A stretch of DNA of 64,000 bases. It comes from Haemophilus parainfluenzae T3T1. Its GTDB lineage: Bacteria > Pseudomonadota > Gammaproteobacteria > Enterobacterales > Pasteurellaceae. Each line of letters opens with the position of its first letter. Positions within the stretch are counted from its first letter, which is position 1. Below the pieces are notes generated by a model. The model searched no databases. It was not told the DNA's origin and saw only the letters and a list, made by a program, of their open reading frames with translations. The DNA lies in assembly GCF_000210895.1 (NCBI RefSeq), contig NC_015964.1, positions 310,001 through 374,000 of the forward strand, read 5' to 3'. A program made the position numbers and the translations under genes. This document shows positions 35,357 to 45,693 of the stretch, one piece after another.

Positions 35357-36658
35357 TTATTTTGAAATCGTTTTCCCAAATATCATGGAAAGCACTAAAG
35401 TACATAATGCGGGTACAAGCCACGCAAGCCCTTGTGAATAGAGCGGGAAATGAGTCATGATTTGATGTAAACCTTCCGGCAACATATCCAAGTTTTTCAA
35501 GCTATCAATTAAACTAAAACAAACTGTCACAAAAATAGTGGTGTAATAGCTCAATCGAATAGAAGGCAATTTATTACGCACAAGCTGTAAAACCACTAAC
35601 ATGATCGCCATTGGGTAAATCAACAATAAGGCTGGAATTGTCACTCGGAGTAATTTTGTTAAGCCATATTGTGAAATAATTGTAGTCATGGCGGTGAAGA
35701 AGACGATCCAAAATGGATAGGAAAAACGTGTCGAAAACTTGGAGAAATAATCACCACAAGCACTGGTTACGCCCACTAACGTGGTTAAACTTGCTAAAGT
35801 AATAATCCCTGCCATGATCCAGGTTCCCGCCGTGCCGAATAAACTGTTCACATAACGAGAGAAAATTTGGCCGCCATTTGTTGCACCTTGTGCCACAGCA
35901 TCAGAAGTCGCCCCTAAATAGAATAAGGCAAAATATAAACAACCTAATAAAATGACAGAAACAAAGCCCGCTGAAATCGTATATTGAACAATCTTTTGTG
36001 GATTAGTCACATTTTTTGCAGACAACGCCCGTGCAACAATGCCACCAAAGGCAATCGCAGCCAGTACATCCATCGTTTGATAACCACTAATTAATCCTGT
36101 AGTTAGTGCTGAATTCTCAGCATAAGCCTGGGAAGGCGCAACAATGTCAGAAAGAGGTGAAACAAAAACCGTGATCCCAACAACGAGTAATAATACCAAC
36201 AATGCCGGCGTCATCACTTCACCCAGCGTTGAAATAATGGTACTTGGGCGAATCATGAATCCCATCGCGATAATATTAAAGATCACAGAGAAAATCAAAC
36301 GTGTCGTCGCACTATCTTCAACGAGCCCCAATGGCAACCATGCCATTTCATAAGCGACATTGGTAATTCGAGGCATTGCAAAGGTTGAACCGATGACTAA
36401 ATAAAGAATGGTTAAAAAGGATACGCCTGCCCACTTGGGTAAGTCCTTAGTCAGTTCTTCGCCACGTCCTAATACTGACACCACAACCAATGTAATAAAT
36501 GGCATGAGTACGCCTGTTATCACAAACCCTAGCGAAGCCGTTGCCCAATGGTTGCCTGCGGAGTACCCCTCCATCGGTGGGAAAATAATATTTCCCGCGC
36601 CTAAAAATAAAGCAAAAATCATCATACCTAGTACGATGATGTCTTTTTTTGAAAACAT
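35357..36658 (-). CDS. brnQ: Branched-chain amino acid:cation symporter
   Basis: The 433-residue inner-membrane protein has about 12 spans and the family opening KKDIIVLGMMIFALFLGAGN followed by IIFPPMEGYSAG. BrnQ carriers import Leu, Ile and Val with Na+ or H+. The frame continues 34 codons upstream, but MFSKKD at 36658 matches the family start. Confidence 0.92.
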   Translation of the reverse strand: MFSKKDIIVLGMMIFALFLGAGNIIFPPMEGYSAGNHWATASLGFVITGVLMPFITLVVVSVLGRGEELTKDLPKWAGVSFLTILYLVIGSTFAMPRITNVAYEMAWLPLGLVEDSATTRLIFSVIFNIIAMGFMIRPSTIISTLGEVMTPALLVLLLVVGITVFVSPLSDIVAPSQAYAENSALTTGLISGYQTMDVLAAIAFGGIVARALSAKNVTNPQKIVQYTISAGFVSVILLGCLYFALFYLGATSDAVAQGATNGGQIFSRYVNSLFGTAGTWIMAGIITLASLTTLVGVTSACGDYFSKFSTRFSYPFWIVFFTAMTTIISQYGLTKLLRVTIPALLLIYPMAIMLVVLQLVRNKLPSIRLSYYTTIFVTVCFSLIDSLKNLDMLPEGLHQIMTHFPLYSQGLAWLVPALCTLVLSMIFGKTISK

Positions 36659-36733
36659 AAGTATTCTCGAATAAATAAATTTTAAGAATTTTACTATTAA
36701 ATTGTTTTTTATTCCAAAAATGAAAATAAATTT

Positions 36734-36749
36734 TGTGAAATAGATCACG
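36734..36749. promoter_or_regulatory. Candidate CRP site between brnQ and nhaA
   Basis: TGTGA-AATAGA-TCACG (36734-36749) differs from the CRP consensus TGTGA-N6-TCACA by one base. It lies between the divergent starts of brnQ and nhaA and could serve either. Confidence 0.45.
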
Positions 36750-36867
36750 AAATCTATCACATTCCGATTAAATCACACATTATCCAATGCCTAGTTTCCC
36801 AAAATCAGTAAATTTGTGATAATATCCAGCCTTTATTATTTTTTATTACTTTTTTAGGAGAGAATGA

Positions 36868-38052
36868 ATGAATAAACTGAGTTTGATTCAACAAATTCAG
36901 CGTTTTTTCAAATTGGAATCAGCTGGCGGAATTTTATTACTTTTTTCAGCGGTAGTCGCAATGCTATTAGCCAATTCACCGCTCAATCAAAACTATAACG
37001 ACTTTTTAAACTTACCAGTCAGTATTCAAGTGGGGACTTTTTCTATCGATAAAACCTTAATTCACTGGATCAACGATGGTTTTATGGCGGTATTCTTTGT
37101 TTTAGTTGGAATGGAAGTCAAAAGAGAATTATTCGAAGGCTCCCTTTCAAGTTATCAACAAGCAGTTTTTCCTGCGATTGCTGCCGTTGGCGGAATGGTT
37201 ATTCCTGCCTTGATTTATATTTTTATTGCACAACAAGATCCTACTTTAGCCGATGGCTGGGCTATTCCAATGGCAACAGATATCGCCTTTGCACTCGGGA
37301 TCATGTCGTTATTAAGTAAACAAGTGCCACTCCCACTAAAGATCTTTTTACTTGCTTTAGCCATTATTGATGACTTAGGTGCCATCGTTGTTATTGCTCT
37401 GTTTTTCTCGCACGGTTTAAGTGTACAAGCACTCATCTTTGCTGCAGTTGCTATTATTGTACTTATCGCATTAAACCGCTTTAAAGTGACCGCACTTTGT
37501 GCCTATATGGTAGTGGGTACAATCTTATGGGCTTCTGTATTAAAGTCAGGTGTGCACGCTACCCTTGCAGGGGTTATCATCGGATTTTGTATTCCATTGA
37601 AAGGCAAAAATGGCGAAACACCATTACACGACTTTGAGCACATTCTTGCCCCTTGGTCATCCTTTGTTATCCTGCCATTATTTGCGTTTGCTAATGCGGG
37701 GGTAAGCTTCGATGGCATTGATCTCAACATGCTGACATCACCATTATTGCTCGCGATTTCTCTTGGCTTAATTATCGGAAAACCACTTGGTGTATTTGGT
37801 TTCAGCTATCTTTCCGTTAAACTAGGCATAGCAAAACTTCCACAAGGCATCAACTTCAAACAAATTTTTGCCGTGGCGATTTTATGTGGTATCGGTTTCA
37901 CCATGTCAATGTTCTTAGCCAGCCTTGCCTTCAATGCCGATGCAGGTGAAAGCATTAACGCCCTTTCTCGCTTAGGGATCTTATTAGGTTCTACTGTTTC
38001 TGCGATTGTGGGGTATATCGCGTTAAAAGCGACTACAAAACTACCTAGCTAA
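36868..38052 (+). CDS. nhaA: Na+/H+ antiporter NhaA
   Basis: NhaA exports Na+ in exchange for H+. The 394-residue protein shows [42 protein letters not shown], the unwound-helix segment [12 protein letters not shown] and the ion-binding pair in [21 protein letters not shown] lies 6 bases before ATG 36868; an overlapping ATG at 36864 opens only three codons. Confidence 0.95.
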   Translation: MNKLSLIQQIQRFFKLESAGGILLLFSAVVAMLLANSPLNQNYNDFLNLPVSIQVGTFSIDKTLIHWINDGFMAVFFVLVGMEVKRELFEGSLSSYQQAVFPAIAAVGGMVIPALIYIFIAQQDPTLADGWAIPMATDIAFALGIMSLLSKQVPLPLKIFLLALAIIDDLGAIVVIALFFSHGLSVQALIFAAVAIIVLIALNRFKVTALCAYMVVGTILWASVLKSGVHATLAGVIIGFCIPLKGKNGETPLHDFEHILAPWSSFVILPLFAFANAGVSFDGIDLNMLTSPLLLAISLGLIIGKPLGVFGFSYLSVKLGIAKLPQGINFKQIFAVAILCGIGFTMSMFLASLAFNADAGESINALSRLGILLGSTVSAIVGYIALKATTKLPS

Positions 38053-38066
38053 TCACTTCTTACAAA

Positions 38067-38097
38067 AAAATCCTTTGCTAATTTAACAAAGGATTTT
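38067..38097 (+). terminator. nhaA terminator
   Basis: AAAATCCTTTG (38067-38077) and CAAAGGATTTT (38087-38097) form an 11-bp stem followed by CTTTTTT. Confidence 0.75.
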
Positions 38098-38286
38098 CTT
38101 TTTTATTTACAGTAACTATAACAAAACCCCACTCTCAGCTTTGGTAACGTTCATTATAAACAAGCTCTTATAGATATTCCCCAGTCAGGATGAGTCGGGT
38201 AGATTAATCCGATATTGAAGGTAGCCTCTGAACTATGTACTTTTTTACGCTAAAGTGCGGTCATTCTTGAAATAATTCTAATTCAC

Positions 38287-38299
38287 GTTCATAATGAAC
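38287..38299. promoter_or_regulatory. Palindromic operator candidate upstream of emrA
   Basis: GTTCATAATGAAC is a perfect inverted repeat 64 bp before the emrA start. A similar element GTTCATTATAAAC lies at 38149-38161 (11 of 13 identical). Paired palindromes of this size suit a TetR- or MarR-type repressor; no such gene is in the window. Confidence 0.35.
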
Positions 38300-38362
38300 A
38301 AACATTCATATTTTATAGACTGAAGCCTTTTTGCTTCATCATTTTCCGATAAGGCTCGCATT

Positions 38363-39532
38363 ATGTCCGATCAACAAACAGACACACAAAACTCTTCAAA
38401 TAATAAATCTCAACAACGTAAAAAAGGGCTTTCTATTTTTATTCTTTTGCTTCTTCTGATTTCGGTCGGCTCTGTGGCTTATTGGTATTTCTTTATTAAA
38501 GGCTTTGAAGAAACGGAAGATGCCTATGTGAGCGGCAATCAGGTGATGATTTCGGCACAAGTAGCAGGAAATATTTCGAAAATTAATGTCGATAATATGG
38601 ATCCCGTACAAGCGGGCGATGTGTTATTAGAGCTGGATGACACCAACGCCAAATTGAGTTTTGAGCAAGCTAAAAGCAATTTAGCCAATGCGGTTCGCCA
38701 AGTTTCGCAACTGAATTACACCGTAAAACAATTAAAATCTGCCGTTCGTGCGAATGAAATTACCCTTGCTCAAGCGCAAGGAAACTTGAACCGTCGAGTA
38801 CAATTAGTCAAAGATGGCGCAATTGATAAAGAGTCTTTCCAACACGCCAAAGAGGCCGTTGAACTGGCAAAAGCGAACTTAACGACCTCACAAAACCAAC
38901 TTGAAGCCAATCAAGCCTTATTGTTAGACGGTCCTTTAAGTGAACAACCGCAAATTCAAAGTGCGGTCAGTAATTTGAAACAAGCCTGGTTGAATTTAGA
39001 GCGTACGAAAATCCGCAGCCCAATTAAAGGCTATGTGGCTCGTCGCAATGCGCAAGTAGGACAAGCCGTTTCTGTTGGTGGCGCATTAATGGCAGTGGTC
39101 ACTACCGATCAAATGTGGTTAGACGCCAACTTCAAAGAAACACAATTAACCCATATGCGAATTGGTCAGCCGGTTGAAATTCATTTCGACCTTTACGGCA
39201 AAGATAAAACCTTTAATGGAAAAGTCGTGGGAATTGAAATGGGTACGGGTAGTGCATTCTCATTATTACCAACCCAAAATGCAACCGGTAACTGGATCAA
39301 AGTGGTGCAACGCGTGCCAGTGCGTATTCAATTAGATCCGCAACAGCTAGCTGAAAATCCATTACGTATCGGTCTTTCTGCGACTGTGAAAGTGAATGTG
39401 ACCGATAGCCAAGGTGAAACCTTGCGTGACCAAGCGCCAGCTACAACGCTTTATTCCACGAATGTGCTGCAATATGATGAAAGTGCGGTCAATAATTTGA
39501 TCGAATCTATTATTCGCGACAATAGCTATTAG
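38363..39532 (+). CDS. emrA: Multidrug efflux membrane fusion protein, EmrA-like
   Basis: The 389-residue HlyD-family adaptor has one N-terminal membrane segment (LSIFILLLLLISVGSVAYWY), a biotinyl-lipoyl-like part (ISAQVAGNISKINVDNMDPV), a long coiled-coil hairpin at about residues 95-195, and a beta-barrel domain. It links the EmrB pump to an outer-membrane channel. It is followed 8 bp later by emrB. Two uptake sequences (38959, 39480) lie inside it. Confidence 0.9.
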   Translation: MSDQQTDTQNSSNNKSQQRKKGLSIFILLLLLISVGSVAYWYFFIKGFEETEDAYVSGNQVMISAQVAGNISKINVDNMDPVQAGDVLLELDDTNAKLSFEQAKSNLANAVRQVSQLNYTVKQLKSAVRANEITLAQAQGNLNRRVQLVKDGAIDKESFQHAKEAVELAKANLTTSQNQLEANQALLLDGPLSEQPQIQSAVSNLKQAWLNLERTKIRSPIKGYVARRNAQVGQAVSVGGALMAVVTTDQMWLDANFKETQLTHMRIGQPVEIHFDLYGKDKTFNGKVVGIEMGTGSAFSLLPTQNATGNWIKVVQRVPVRIQLDPQQLAENPLRIGLSATVKVNVTDSQGETLRDQAPATTLYSTNVLQYDESAVNNLIESIIRDNSY

Positions 39533-39540
39533 GTTTCGTT

Positions 39541-41067
39541 ATGCCGCAATCTCATTTCAAGCCGCTACAAGGCGGTGCGTTAGCGATGCTCACATTGGTG
39601 CTTTCATTAGCCACCTTTATGCTCGTGTTAGACTCCACCATCGCCAACGTAGCCATTCCAACTATTGCTGGTGATTTGGGGGCATCGTCGAGTCAAGGAA
39701 CCTGGGTGATCACCTCGTTTGGTGTGGCAAATGCTATTTCAATTCCGATTACAGGCTGGCTAGCAAAACGTTTTGGTGAAGTGCGGTTATTTTTAATCTC
39801 AACCTTATTATTCGTGTTGGCCTCTTGGCTTTGTGGCATTTCACACAGTTTGGAAATGTTGATCGTTTTTCGTGTCCTTCAAGGTGCAGTAGCGGGTCCC
39901 ATCATTCCCCTTTCTCAAAGTTTATTATTAAATAACTACCCGCCAGAAAAACGCGGAATGGCATTAGCTTTTTGGTCAATGACGATCGTGGTCGCCCCGA
40001 TTTGTGGGCCTATTTTAGGCGGTTGGATCAGCGATAATATTCACTGGGGTTGGATTTTCTTTATTAACGTTCCGATTGGGCTTGCCGTTGTCTTAATCAG
40101 TTGGAAAATTTTAGAAGGCCGAGAAAGCAGAATTTCTCATCAACCTGTTAACACTGTCGGACTGATTTTGTTAGCGCTCGGTGTGGGTGCATTGCAATTA
40201 ATGCTGGATCAAGGTCGTGAGCTAGATTGGTTTAATTCCACTGAAATTATGGTGCTTACCATTATCGCGGCGGTAGGTTTAATCGCCCTCATTATTTGGG
40301 AACTCACAGACGATAATCCGGTTGTGGATGTCTCCTTATTCAAATCTCGAAATTTCACCGTAGGTTGTGTTTCAACCAGCCTTGCTTTCTTGGTGTATTC
40401 AGGGACGGTCGTGCTTATCCCGCTTCTACTCCAACAGGTTTACAACTATACAGCAACATGGGCGGGGCTTGCGGCTGCGCCAGTTGGATTATTGCCGATT
40501 CTACTTGCGCCGATTATCGGGAAATTCGGCAATAAAATTGATATGCGGATTTTAATTACCGTCAGTTTTATGGTTTATGCGCTGACCTTTTATTGGCGAG
40601 CCGTGACCTTTGAACCAGAAATGACCTTTATGGATGTGGCATTACCGCAATTTGTGCAAGGGTTAGCGGTCGCCTGTTTCTTTATGCCGCTGACAACCAT
40701 TACCCTTTCAGGTTTACCACCCGAAAAAATGGCTTCGGCATCGAGCTTATTTAATTTTCTCCGAACTCTTGCCGGCTCAATAGGCACATCACTTACTACT
40801 TTTATTTGGTATAACCGCGAAGCCGTGCATCACACGCAACTCACGGAAGTCATTAATCCATATAATCCGATTTCCCAACAATTCTTCCAAACTATGGGAA
40901 GTTTTGGTTTAAGCGAAGAACAAACGGCATCATATCTTGCCAGACAAATCACCGCCCAAGGATTTATCATCGGTGCCAATGAAATCTTCTTAGTCTCTGC
41001 GATAACATTTATTTCCTTGGTTGTTCTCATTTGGTTTGCTAAACCACCTTTCAGCAGCAAACATTAA
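39541..41067 (+). CDS. emrB: Multidrug MFS transporter, DHA2 family, EmrB-like
   Basis: The 508-residue protein has 14 membrane segments typical of DHA2 drug:H+ antiporters. Motif D1 appears as LDSTIANVAIPTIAGDLGAS, motif A as GWLAKRFGEVRLF, and motif C as WSMTIVVAPICGPILGGWIS. It acts with EmrA. A hairpin of imperfect uptake sequences follows. Confidence 0.92.
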   Translation: MPQSHFKPLQGGALAMLTLVLSLATFMLVLDSTIANVAIPTIAGDLGASSSQGTWVITSFGVANAISIPITGWLAKRFGEVRLFLISTLLFVLASWLCGISHSLEMLIVFRVLQGAVAGPIIPLSQSLLLNNYPPEKRGMALAFWSMTIVVAPICGPILGGWISDNIHWGWIFFINVPIGLAVVLISWKILEGRESRISHQPVNTVGLILLALGVGALQLMLDQGRELDWFNSTEIMVLTIIAAVGLIALIIWELTDDNPVVDVSLFKSRNFTVGCVSTSLAFLVYSGTVVLIPLLLQQVYNYTATWAGLAAAPVGLLPILLAPIIGKFGNKIDMRILITVSFMVYALTFYWRAVTFEPEMTFMDVALPQFVQGLAVACFFMPLTTITLSGLPPEKMASASSLFNFLRTLAGSIGTSLTTFIWYNREAVHHTQLTEVINPYNPISQQFFQTMGSFGLSEEQTASYLARQITAQGFIIGANEIFLVSAITFISLVVLIWFAKPPFSSKH

Positions 41068-41082
41068 AACACCCGAAAAAAT

Positions 41083-41115
41083 AACCGCACGTTGATGATA
41101 TTCAAAAGTGCGGTT
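41083..41115. terminator. Uptake-sequence-type hairpin
   Basis: AACCGCAC (41083-41090) and GTGCGGTT (41108-41115) form an 8-bp stem between the convergent emrB and uvrA. Confidence 0.55.
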
Positions 41116-41122
41116 AGTTTTT

Positions 41123-43954
41123 CTAGCCTTTTGCCAAGATGTCTTTTAGGAATCTCGCAGTATGCGAACCTTTAACTTTGGCGACTTCTTCCGGTGTACC
41201 TGTCGCGATGATTTTACCACCACCGCTACCTCCTTCTGGGCCGAGATCCACAATCCAGTCTGCGGTTTTAATCACATCTAAGTTGTGTTCGATCACCACG
41301 ATGGTATTGCCTTGATCGCGTAAACGATGTAACACCTCGAGAAGTTGTTTAATATCGGCAAAATGCAGACCAGTTGTCGGTTCATCCAAAATATAAAGGG
41401 TTTTACCGGTATCGCGTTTTGAAAGCTCTGTTGCCAACTTAACGCGTTGTGCCTCACCACCTGAAAGTGTGGTAGAAGACTGACCTAAACGAATATAGGA
41501 CAAGCCAACATCCATCAAGGTTTGTAGTTTACGCGCAATCATTGGGATCGCATCAAAAAACTCACGGGCTTCTTCAACCGTCATATCCAACACTTGGTGA
41601 ATGGTTTTACCTTTGTATCGGATCTCCAAAGTTTCACGGTTATAGCGTTTACCTTTACATTGATCACAAGGTACATACACATCCGGCAAGAAGTGCATTT
41701 CAACTTTAAGCACACCGTCACCTTGGCATGCTTCACAACGACCACCACGCACGTTAAAGCTAAAACGTCCTGGGTTATAACCACGTGCGCGCGCTTCTGG
41801 TACGCCCGCAAATAACTCACGAATTGGCGTGAATAAGCCCGTATAAGTCGCTGGGTTAGAGCGCGGTGTACGGCCGATCGGGCTTTGGTTAATATCGATC
41901 ACTTTATCGAAATACTCCAAGCCTTCAATGGATTTATAAGGCGCAAAATCCGTTTTTTCCGCACGATTTAAAGCATTTTGAGCCAGTGGGAATAAGGTAT
42001 CATTGATTAGCGTTGATTTGCCTGAACCTGATACCCCCGTGATACAAGTAAATAAGCCCACTGGAATTTCTAAATTCACGCCTTTCAGGTTATTCCCTGT
42101 CGCGCCTTTTAATTTTAAAAGTTTGCTTTTATCAAGTGCGGTTCGTTTTTTCGGAATTTCGATTTTTTCTTCACCCGATAAGAACTTACCTGTAATTGAA
42201 TTTGGGTTTGCCATAATCTCTTTGGCTGTGCCTTGTGCGATCACTTGGCCACCGTGTACACCTGCCCCCGGGCCAATATCAATAATATGATCGGCTTCTC
42301 GAATGGCGTCTTCATCATGTTCCACCACGATCACGGTGTTACCCAAATTGCGCAAGTGAATCAGCGTATTTAACAGACGTTCATTATCGCGTTGATGCAA
42401 ACCGATAGAAGGCTCATCCAACACATACATGACGCCCACTAATCCCGCACCAATTTGGCTAGCTAGTCGAATACGTTGCGCTTCACCACCCGAAAGGGTT
42501 TCGGCAGAACGAGAAAGGGAAAGATAATTCAAGCCCACATTCACTAAAAATTCTAACCGCTCTCTGATCTCTTTCAGGATTTTTTCTGCAATTTGTGCTT
42601 TTTGACCGGTTAAAGTAAGCCCTTGGAAAAATTCAAGGCTTTCACCAATGCTTTTCTCTGAAATTTGTGGCAAGTTAATATTACCGATATATACGTTACG
42701 AGCTTCTGGACGAAGACGCGAGCCACCACAATCTGCACAAGGGCGATTGCTGATATTTTTCGCCAATTCTTCGCGCACAGACATGGATTCCGTTTCTTTG
42801 TAACGGCGCGCCATATTATTCAAAATCCCTTCAAAAGGATGTTTGCGGATCACCACATCGCCACGGTCGTTCATGTATTGGAATTCAATTTCTTCCTTGC
42901 CTGAACCGTGCATCACAATATCTTTAATTTTTTGTGACAAATCTTCGTATGGCGTTTCAATATCAAATTTATAATGCTTCGCCAACGAGGTAAGCATTTG
43001 ATAGTAATAGAAATTGCGACGATCCCAACCTTTCACCGCACCACCTGCGAGGGAAATGCTTTCATTTTGCACCACACGGCTTTCATCAAAGAACTGCTGA
43101 ACACCTAAGCCATCACAAGTCGGACACGCCCCTGCCGGGTTATTAAATGAGAATAAGCGAGGCTCTAATTCGGGCACGGAATAACCACAATGCGGACAAG
43201 CAAAGTTTGCCGAGAAAACTAATTCTTCAGCCTTAGGATTATCCATATCAGCCACCACAGCCGTACCACCAGAAAGCTCCAAAGCCGTTTCAAAAGATTC
43301 TGCTAAACGTGTGGCTAAATCTGACCGCACTTTAAAACGGTCCACCACCACTTCAATGGTATGTTTTTTCTGTAAAGCAAGTTCTGGCGGATCAGATAAA
43401 TCACAGATTTCACCATCAATTCTTGCACGAATATAACCTTGTGCCGCCAAGCTATCTAACAGCTTAACATGCTCACCTTTACGATTTTTCACCACCGGCG
43501 CAAGCAACATCATTTTGCTTTCTTCAGGCAAGCTTAGGACTTTATCCACCATTTGGCTGATGGTTTGTGCCGTTAATGGCACATCATGTTCCGGACAGCG
43601 TGGTTCCCCTACGCGAGCAAACAGCAAACGCAAGTAATCATAAATTTCGGTGATAGTCCCCACGGTTGAACGCGGGTTATGAGAAGTGGATTTTTGCTCA
43701 ATAGAAATCGCCGGCGACAAACCCTCAATTGAATCTACATCCGGTTTTTCCATCAAAGAAAGGAACTGACGCGCATAAGCAGAGAGCGATTCCACATAAC
43801 GGCGCTGCCCTTCCGCATAAAGCGTATCAAATGCTAAAGAAGATTTGCCCGAACCGGACAAACCTGTAATCACAATTAATTTATCGCGCGGAATGGTTAA
43901 ATTGATGTTTTTGAGGTTGTGAGTTCTAGCCCCACGAATGTCGATAGTATCCAT
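41123..43954 (-). CDS. uvrA: Excinuclease ABC subunit A
   Basis: UvrA finds DNA damage for nucleotide excision repair. The 943-residue protein has two ABC ATPase halves: Walker [17 protein letters not shown] and [16 protein letters not shown], and signatures [16 protein letters not shown] and [15 protein letters not shown]. Zinc modules are visible (CPHCGYSV to CPTCDGLG, and CEACQGDG to CDQCKG). It is divergent from ssb with a LexA-type box between them. Confidence 0.97.
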   Translation of the reverse strand: MDTIDIRGARTHNLKNINLTIPRDKLIVITGLSGSGKSSLAFDTLYAEGQRRYVESLSAYARQFLSLMEKPDVDSIEGLSPAISIEQKSTSHNPRSTVGTITEIYDYLRLLFARVGEPRCPEHDVPLTAQTISQMVDKVLSLPEESKMMLLAPVVKNRKGEHVKLLDSLAAQGYIRARIDGEICDLSDPPELALQKKHTIEVVVDRFKVRSDLATRLAESFETALELSGGTAVVADMDNPKAEELVFSANFACPHCGYSVPELEPRLFSFNNPAGACPTCDGLGVQQFFDESRVVQNESISLAGGAVKGWDRRNFYYYQMLTSLAKHYKFDIETPYEDLSQKIKDIVMHGSGKEEIEFQYMNDRGDVVIRKHPFEGILNNMARRYKETESMSVREELAKNISNRPCADCGGSRLRPEARNVYIGNINLPQISEKSIGESLEFFQGLTLTGQKAQIAEKILKEIRERLEFLVNVGLNYLSLSRSAETLSGGEAQRIRLASQIGAGLVGVMYVLDEPSIGLHQRDNERLLNTLIHLRNLGNTVIVVEHDEDAIREADHIIDIGPGAGVHGGQVIAQGTAKEIMANPNSITGKFLSGEEKIEIPKKRTALDKSKLLKLKGATGNNLKGVNLEIPVGLFTCITGVSGSGKSTLINDTLFPLAQNALNRAEKTDFAPYKSIEGLEYFDKVIDINQSPIGRTPRSNPATYTGLFTPIRELFAGVPEARARGYNPGRFSFNVRGGRCEACQGDGVLKVEMHFLPDVYVPCDQCKGKRYNRETLEIRYKGKTIHQVLDMTVEEAREFFDAIPMIARKLQTLMDVGLSYIRLGQSSTTLSGGEAQRVKLATELSKRDTGKTLYILDEPTTGLHFADIKQLLEVLHRLRDQGNTIVVIEHNLDVIKTADWIVDLGPEGGSGGGKIIATGTPEEVAKVKGSHTARFLKDILAKG

Positions 43955-44019
43955 AAAAAAAGCGATTGCCTTAAGAAAATAAATTCAAAAATTGCGACCA
44001 TTATCGCATATTTCAATAT

Positions 44020-44035
44020 CTGTGCAAATATCCAG
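44020..44035. promoter_or_regulatory. Candidate LexA (SOS) box between uvrA and ssb
   Basis: CTGTGCAAATATCCAG fits the LexA core CTG-N10-CAG exactly. It is 65 bp upstream of uvrA and 81 bp upstream of ssb, the position where E. coli has its shared uvrA-ssb SOS box. Confidence 0.65.
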
Positions 44036-44116
44036 TTAATTTTTATGGATCTTTTGTTTCTTTTAAGGCAAAATAACCAAAATTTTTCACCTTATTTCTA
44101 AAATATAGAGGATTCT

Positions 44117-44584
44117 ATGGCAGGTATTAATAAAGTAATCATCGTGGGTAATTTAGGTAATGATCCTGAAATCCGCACGATGCCAAATGGCGAAGCGGTA
44201 GCAAATATCAGTGTGGCAACAAGTGAAAGCTGGACAGATAAAAACACAGGCGAACGCCGTGAAGTGACCGAATGGCACCGTATCGTGTTATATCGTCGTT
44301 TAGCAGAAATTGCAGGTCAATACTTACGCAAAGGTTCACAAGTTTATGTTGAAGGTCGTTTAAAAACCCGTAAATGGCAAGATAACAATGGCCAAGATCG
44401 TTACACCACTGAAATCCAAGGTGATAACTTACAAATGTTAGGTGGTCGCAATCAAGATATGGGCGGCTTTGCACCTGCACAATCAGCACCACAACCAAGC
44501 TATCAATCTCGTCCAGCACAATCTGCGCCAGCTCCACAAGCTGAGCCACCAATGGACGCATTTGATGATAACATTCCATTCTAA
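44117..44584 (+). CDS. ssb: Single-stranded DNA-binding protein
   Basis: The 155-residue protein has the OB-fold opening [20 protein letters not shown] and [19 protein letters not shown] Gln/Pro/Ala linker follows, and the acidic tip [10 protein letters not shown] recruits repair and replication partners. It is divergent from uvrA. Confidence 0.97.
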   Translation: MAGINKVIIVGNLGNDPEIRTMPNGEAVANISVATSESWTDKNTGERREVTEWHRIVLYRRLAEIAGQYLRKGSQVYVEGRLKTRKWQDNNGQDRYTTEIQGDNLQMLGGRNQDMGGFAPAQSAPQPSYQSRPAQSAPAPQAEPPMDAFDDNIPF

Positions 44585-44615
44585 ATTGTATTAATACAAG
44601 ATTATCAATACGAAG

Positions 44616-44646
44616 AGAGACCTTTCATTGAAAGGTCTCTTTTTTA
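44616..44646 (+). terminator. ssb terminator
   Basis: AGAGACCTTTC (44616-44626) and GAAAGGTCTCT (44630-44640) form an 11-bp stem with a 3-base loop and a T run. Confidence 0.85.
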
Positions 44647-44882
44647 TCTCTCATTTTGACATCAATTATTCGTGCGCCTTATCTCGCTCAAGCACTAAAA
44701 CACAATAAATACTCAATTTATTGCACAGCATCCGAATCTAATATATCTTTATTTGAATACTGGAAAATAGTATAAATATCAAGGAGAACATATCTTAGAT
44801 AAGCAACATTACTAGAAACAGAAAAAAGAACACGATGTATCTTTGCTTTATTTCCTTTGAACATCTTCAGGAGTAAGAATAT

Positions 44883-45473
44883 ATGGAAAATTTTAAACAA
44901 ATTCTTTCGAAATTATCTGTTATTTTTTTATTGTTCTATTCGAAAAATATATTTTCCATGACACAAACAGAAATCCAATTGGAAAAAGCCTATTTAGCAG
45001 AAATGATTGATATTGCATCTGAAATTATGGAGAAAAAACAATCTATTGATCCTGATTCATTGCAATATAAACGTAGGAATATCAAGGTTCTTACTCATAC
45101 AAACATGAAAAATGGTTATACAAGCTACACTTTGGAAAAATCAAAGGTTCATTTGGTTGTACCTAAAGAGTTAAAACAGAATACGAAACTTAATCTCTAT
45201 TGGGATGAAAGCAAAGGCTCAATAAATATCCTATTTGACAAAGATGAATTGACAAACTACTTTCATCTGAACCTTAAAAAAAGTGAGGAAAAATCAGAAA
45301 CATTGAGAACAGTTTTTGATGAAACCACATATTTTTTCACTTCCTATGAATTTTCTATCGATAAATACCCTAACGTTACCGTTGAGTTTCGTCTCTACCA
45401 TTCACCCAGTACGACATTCAGATTGGACTACCCGACTGAATTTACGCGGATTTTGATTTATAGAAAAATGTAA
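44883..45473 (+). CDS. Unknown exported protein
   Basis: I do not recognise this 196-residue protein. A hydrophobic N-terminal segment (residues about 8-25, ILSKLSVIFLLFYSKNIFSM) looks like a signal peptide. The rest is charged, with many Lys, Glu, Thr and Tyr, and no cysteine. AGGAG 8 bases before the ATG supports the start. It is AT-rich, stands alone between ssb and the formate-type channel, and belongs to the 7-kb interval without exact uptake sequences, so recent acquisition is possible. Confidence 0.6.
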   Translation: MENFKQILSKLSVIFLLFYSKNIFSMTQTEIQLEKAYLAEMIDIASEIMEKKQSIDPDSLQYKRRNIKVLTHTNMKNGYTSYTLEKSKVHLVVPKELKQNTKLNLYWDESKGSINILFDKDELTNYFHLNLKKSEEKSETLRTVFDETTYFFTSYEFSIDKYPNVTVEFRLYHSPSTTFRLDYPTEFTRILIYRKM

Positions 45474-45693
45474 CAGACGATGTTTCCTTATACCGTTTCT
45501 AACTTGGGCGACATTGTTCCACTACCGACCGCTCTTTGCCCCTCAAAAAAGAACCTAGACACCTAATTTTAGGTTCGGATTATTATTCAATTTTGTTATA
45601 ACTAAAAATCAGTACATATATTTAACAATTCTTTCGGTTTTGCTATGCGGTTTGCTACATTTTTACCGTCTTATTTTCACTAGAGGTACAATT

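Larger units (their letters stand above)
38053..38362. other. 310-bp intergenic region before emrA
   Basis: It holds the nhaA terminator, two near-identical palindromes (38149-38161 and 38287-38299) and one uptake sequence (38253). No coding frame of interest was seen on either strand. Confidence 0.5.

Noticed and set aside
44718-44900. Minus-strand 60-codon frame upstream of the exported protein gene
   Set aside because: No convincing ribosome site and it overlaps the start of the 44883 gene; kept only as a possible fragment in the findings.
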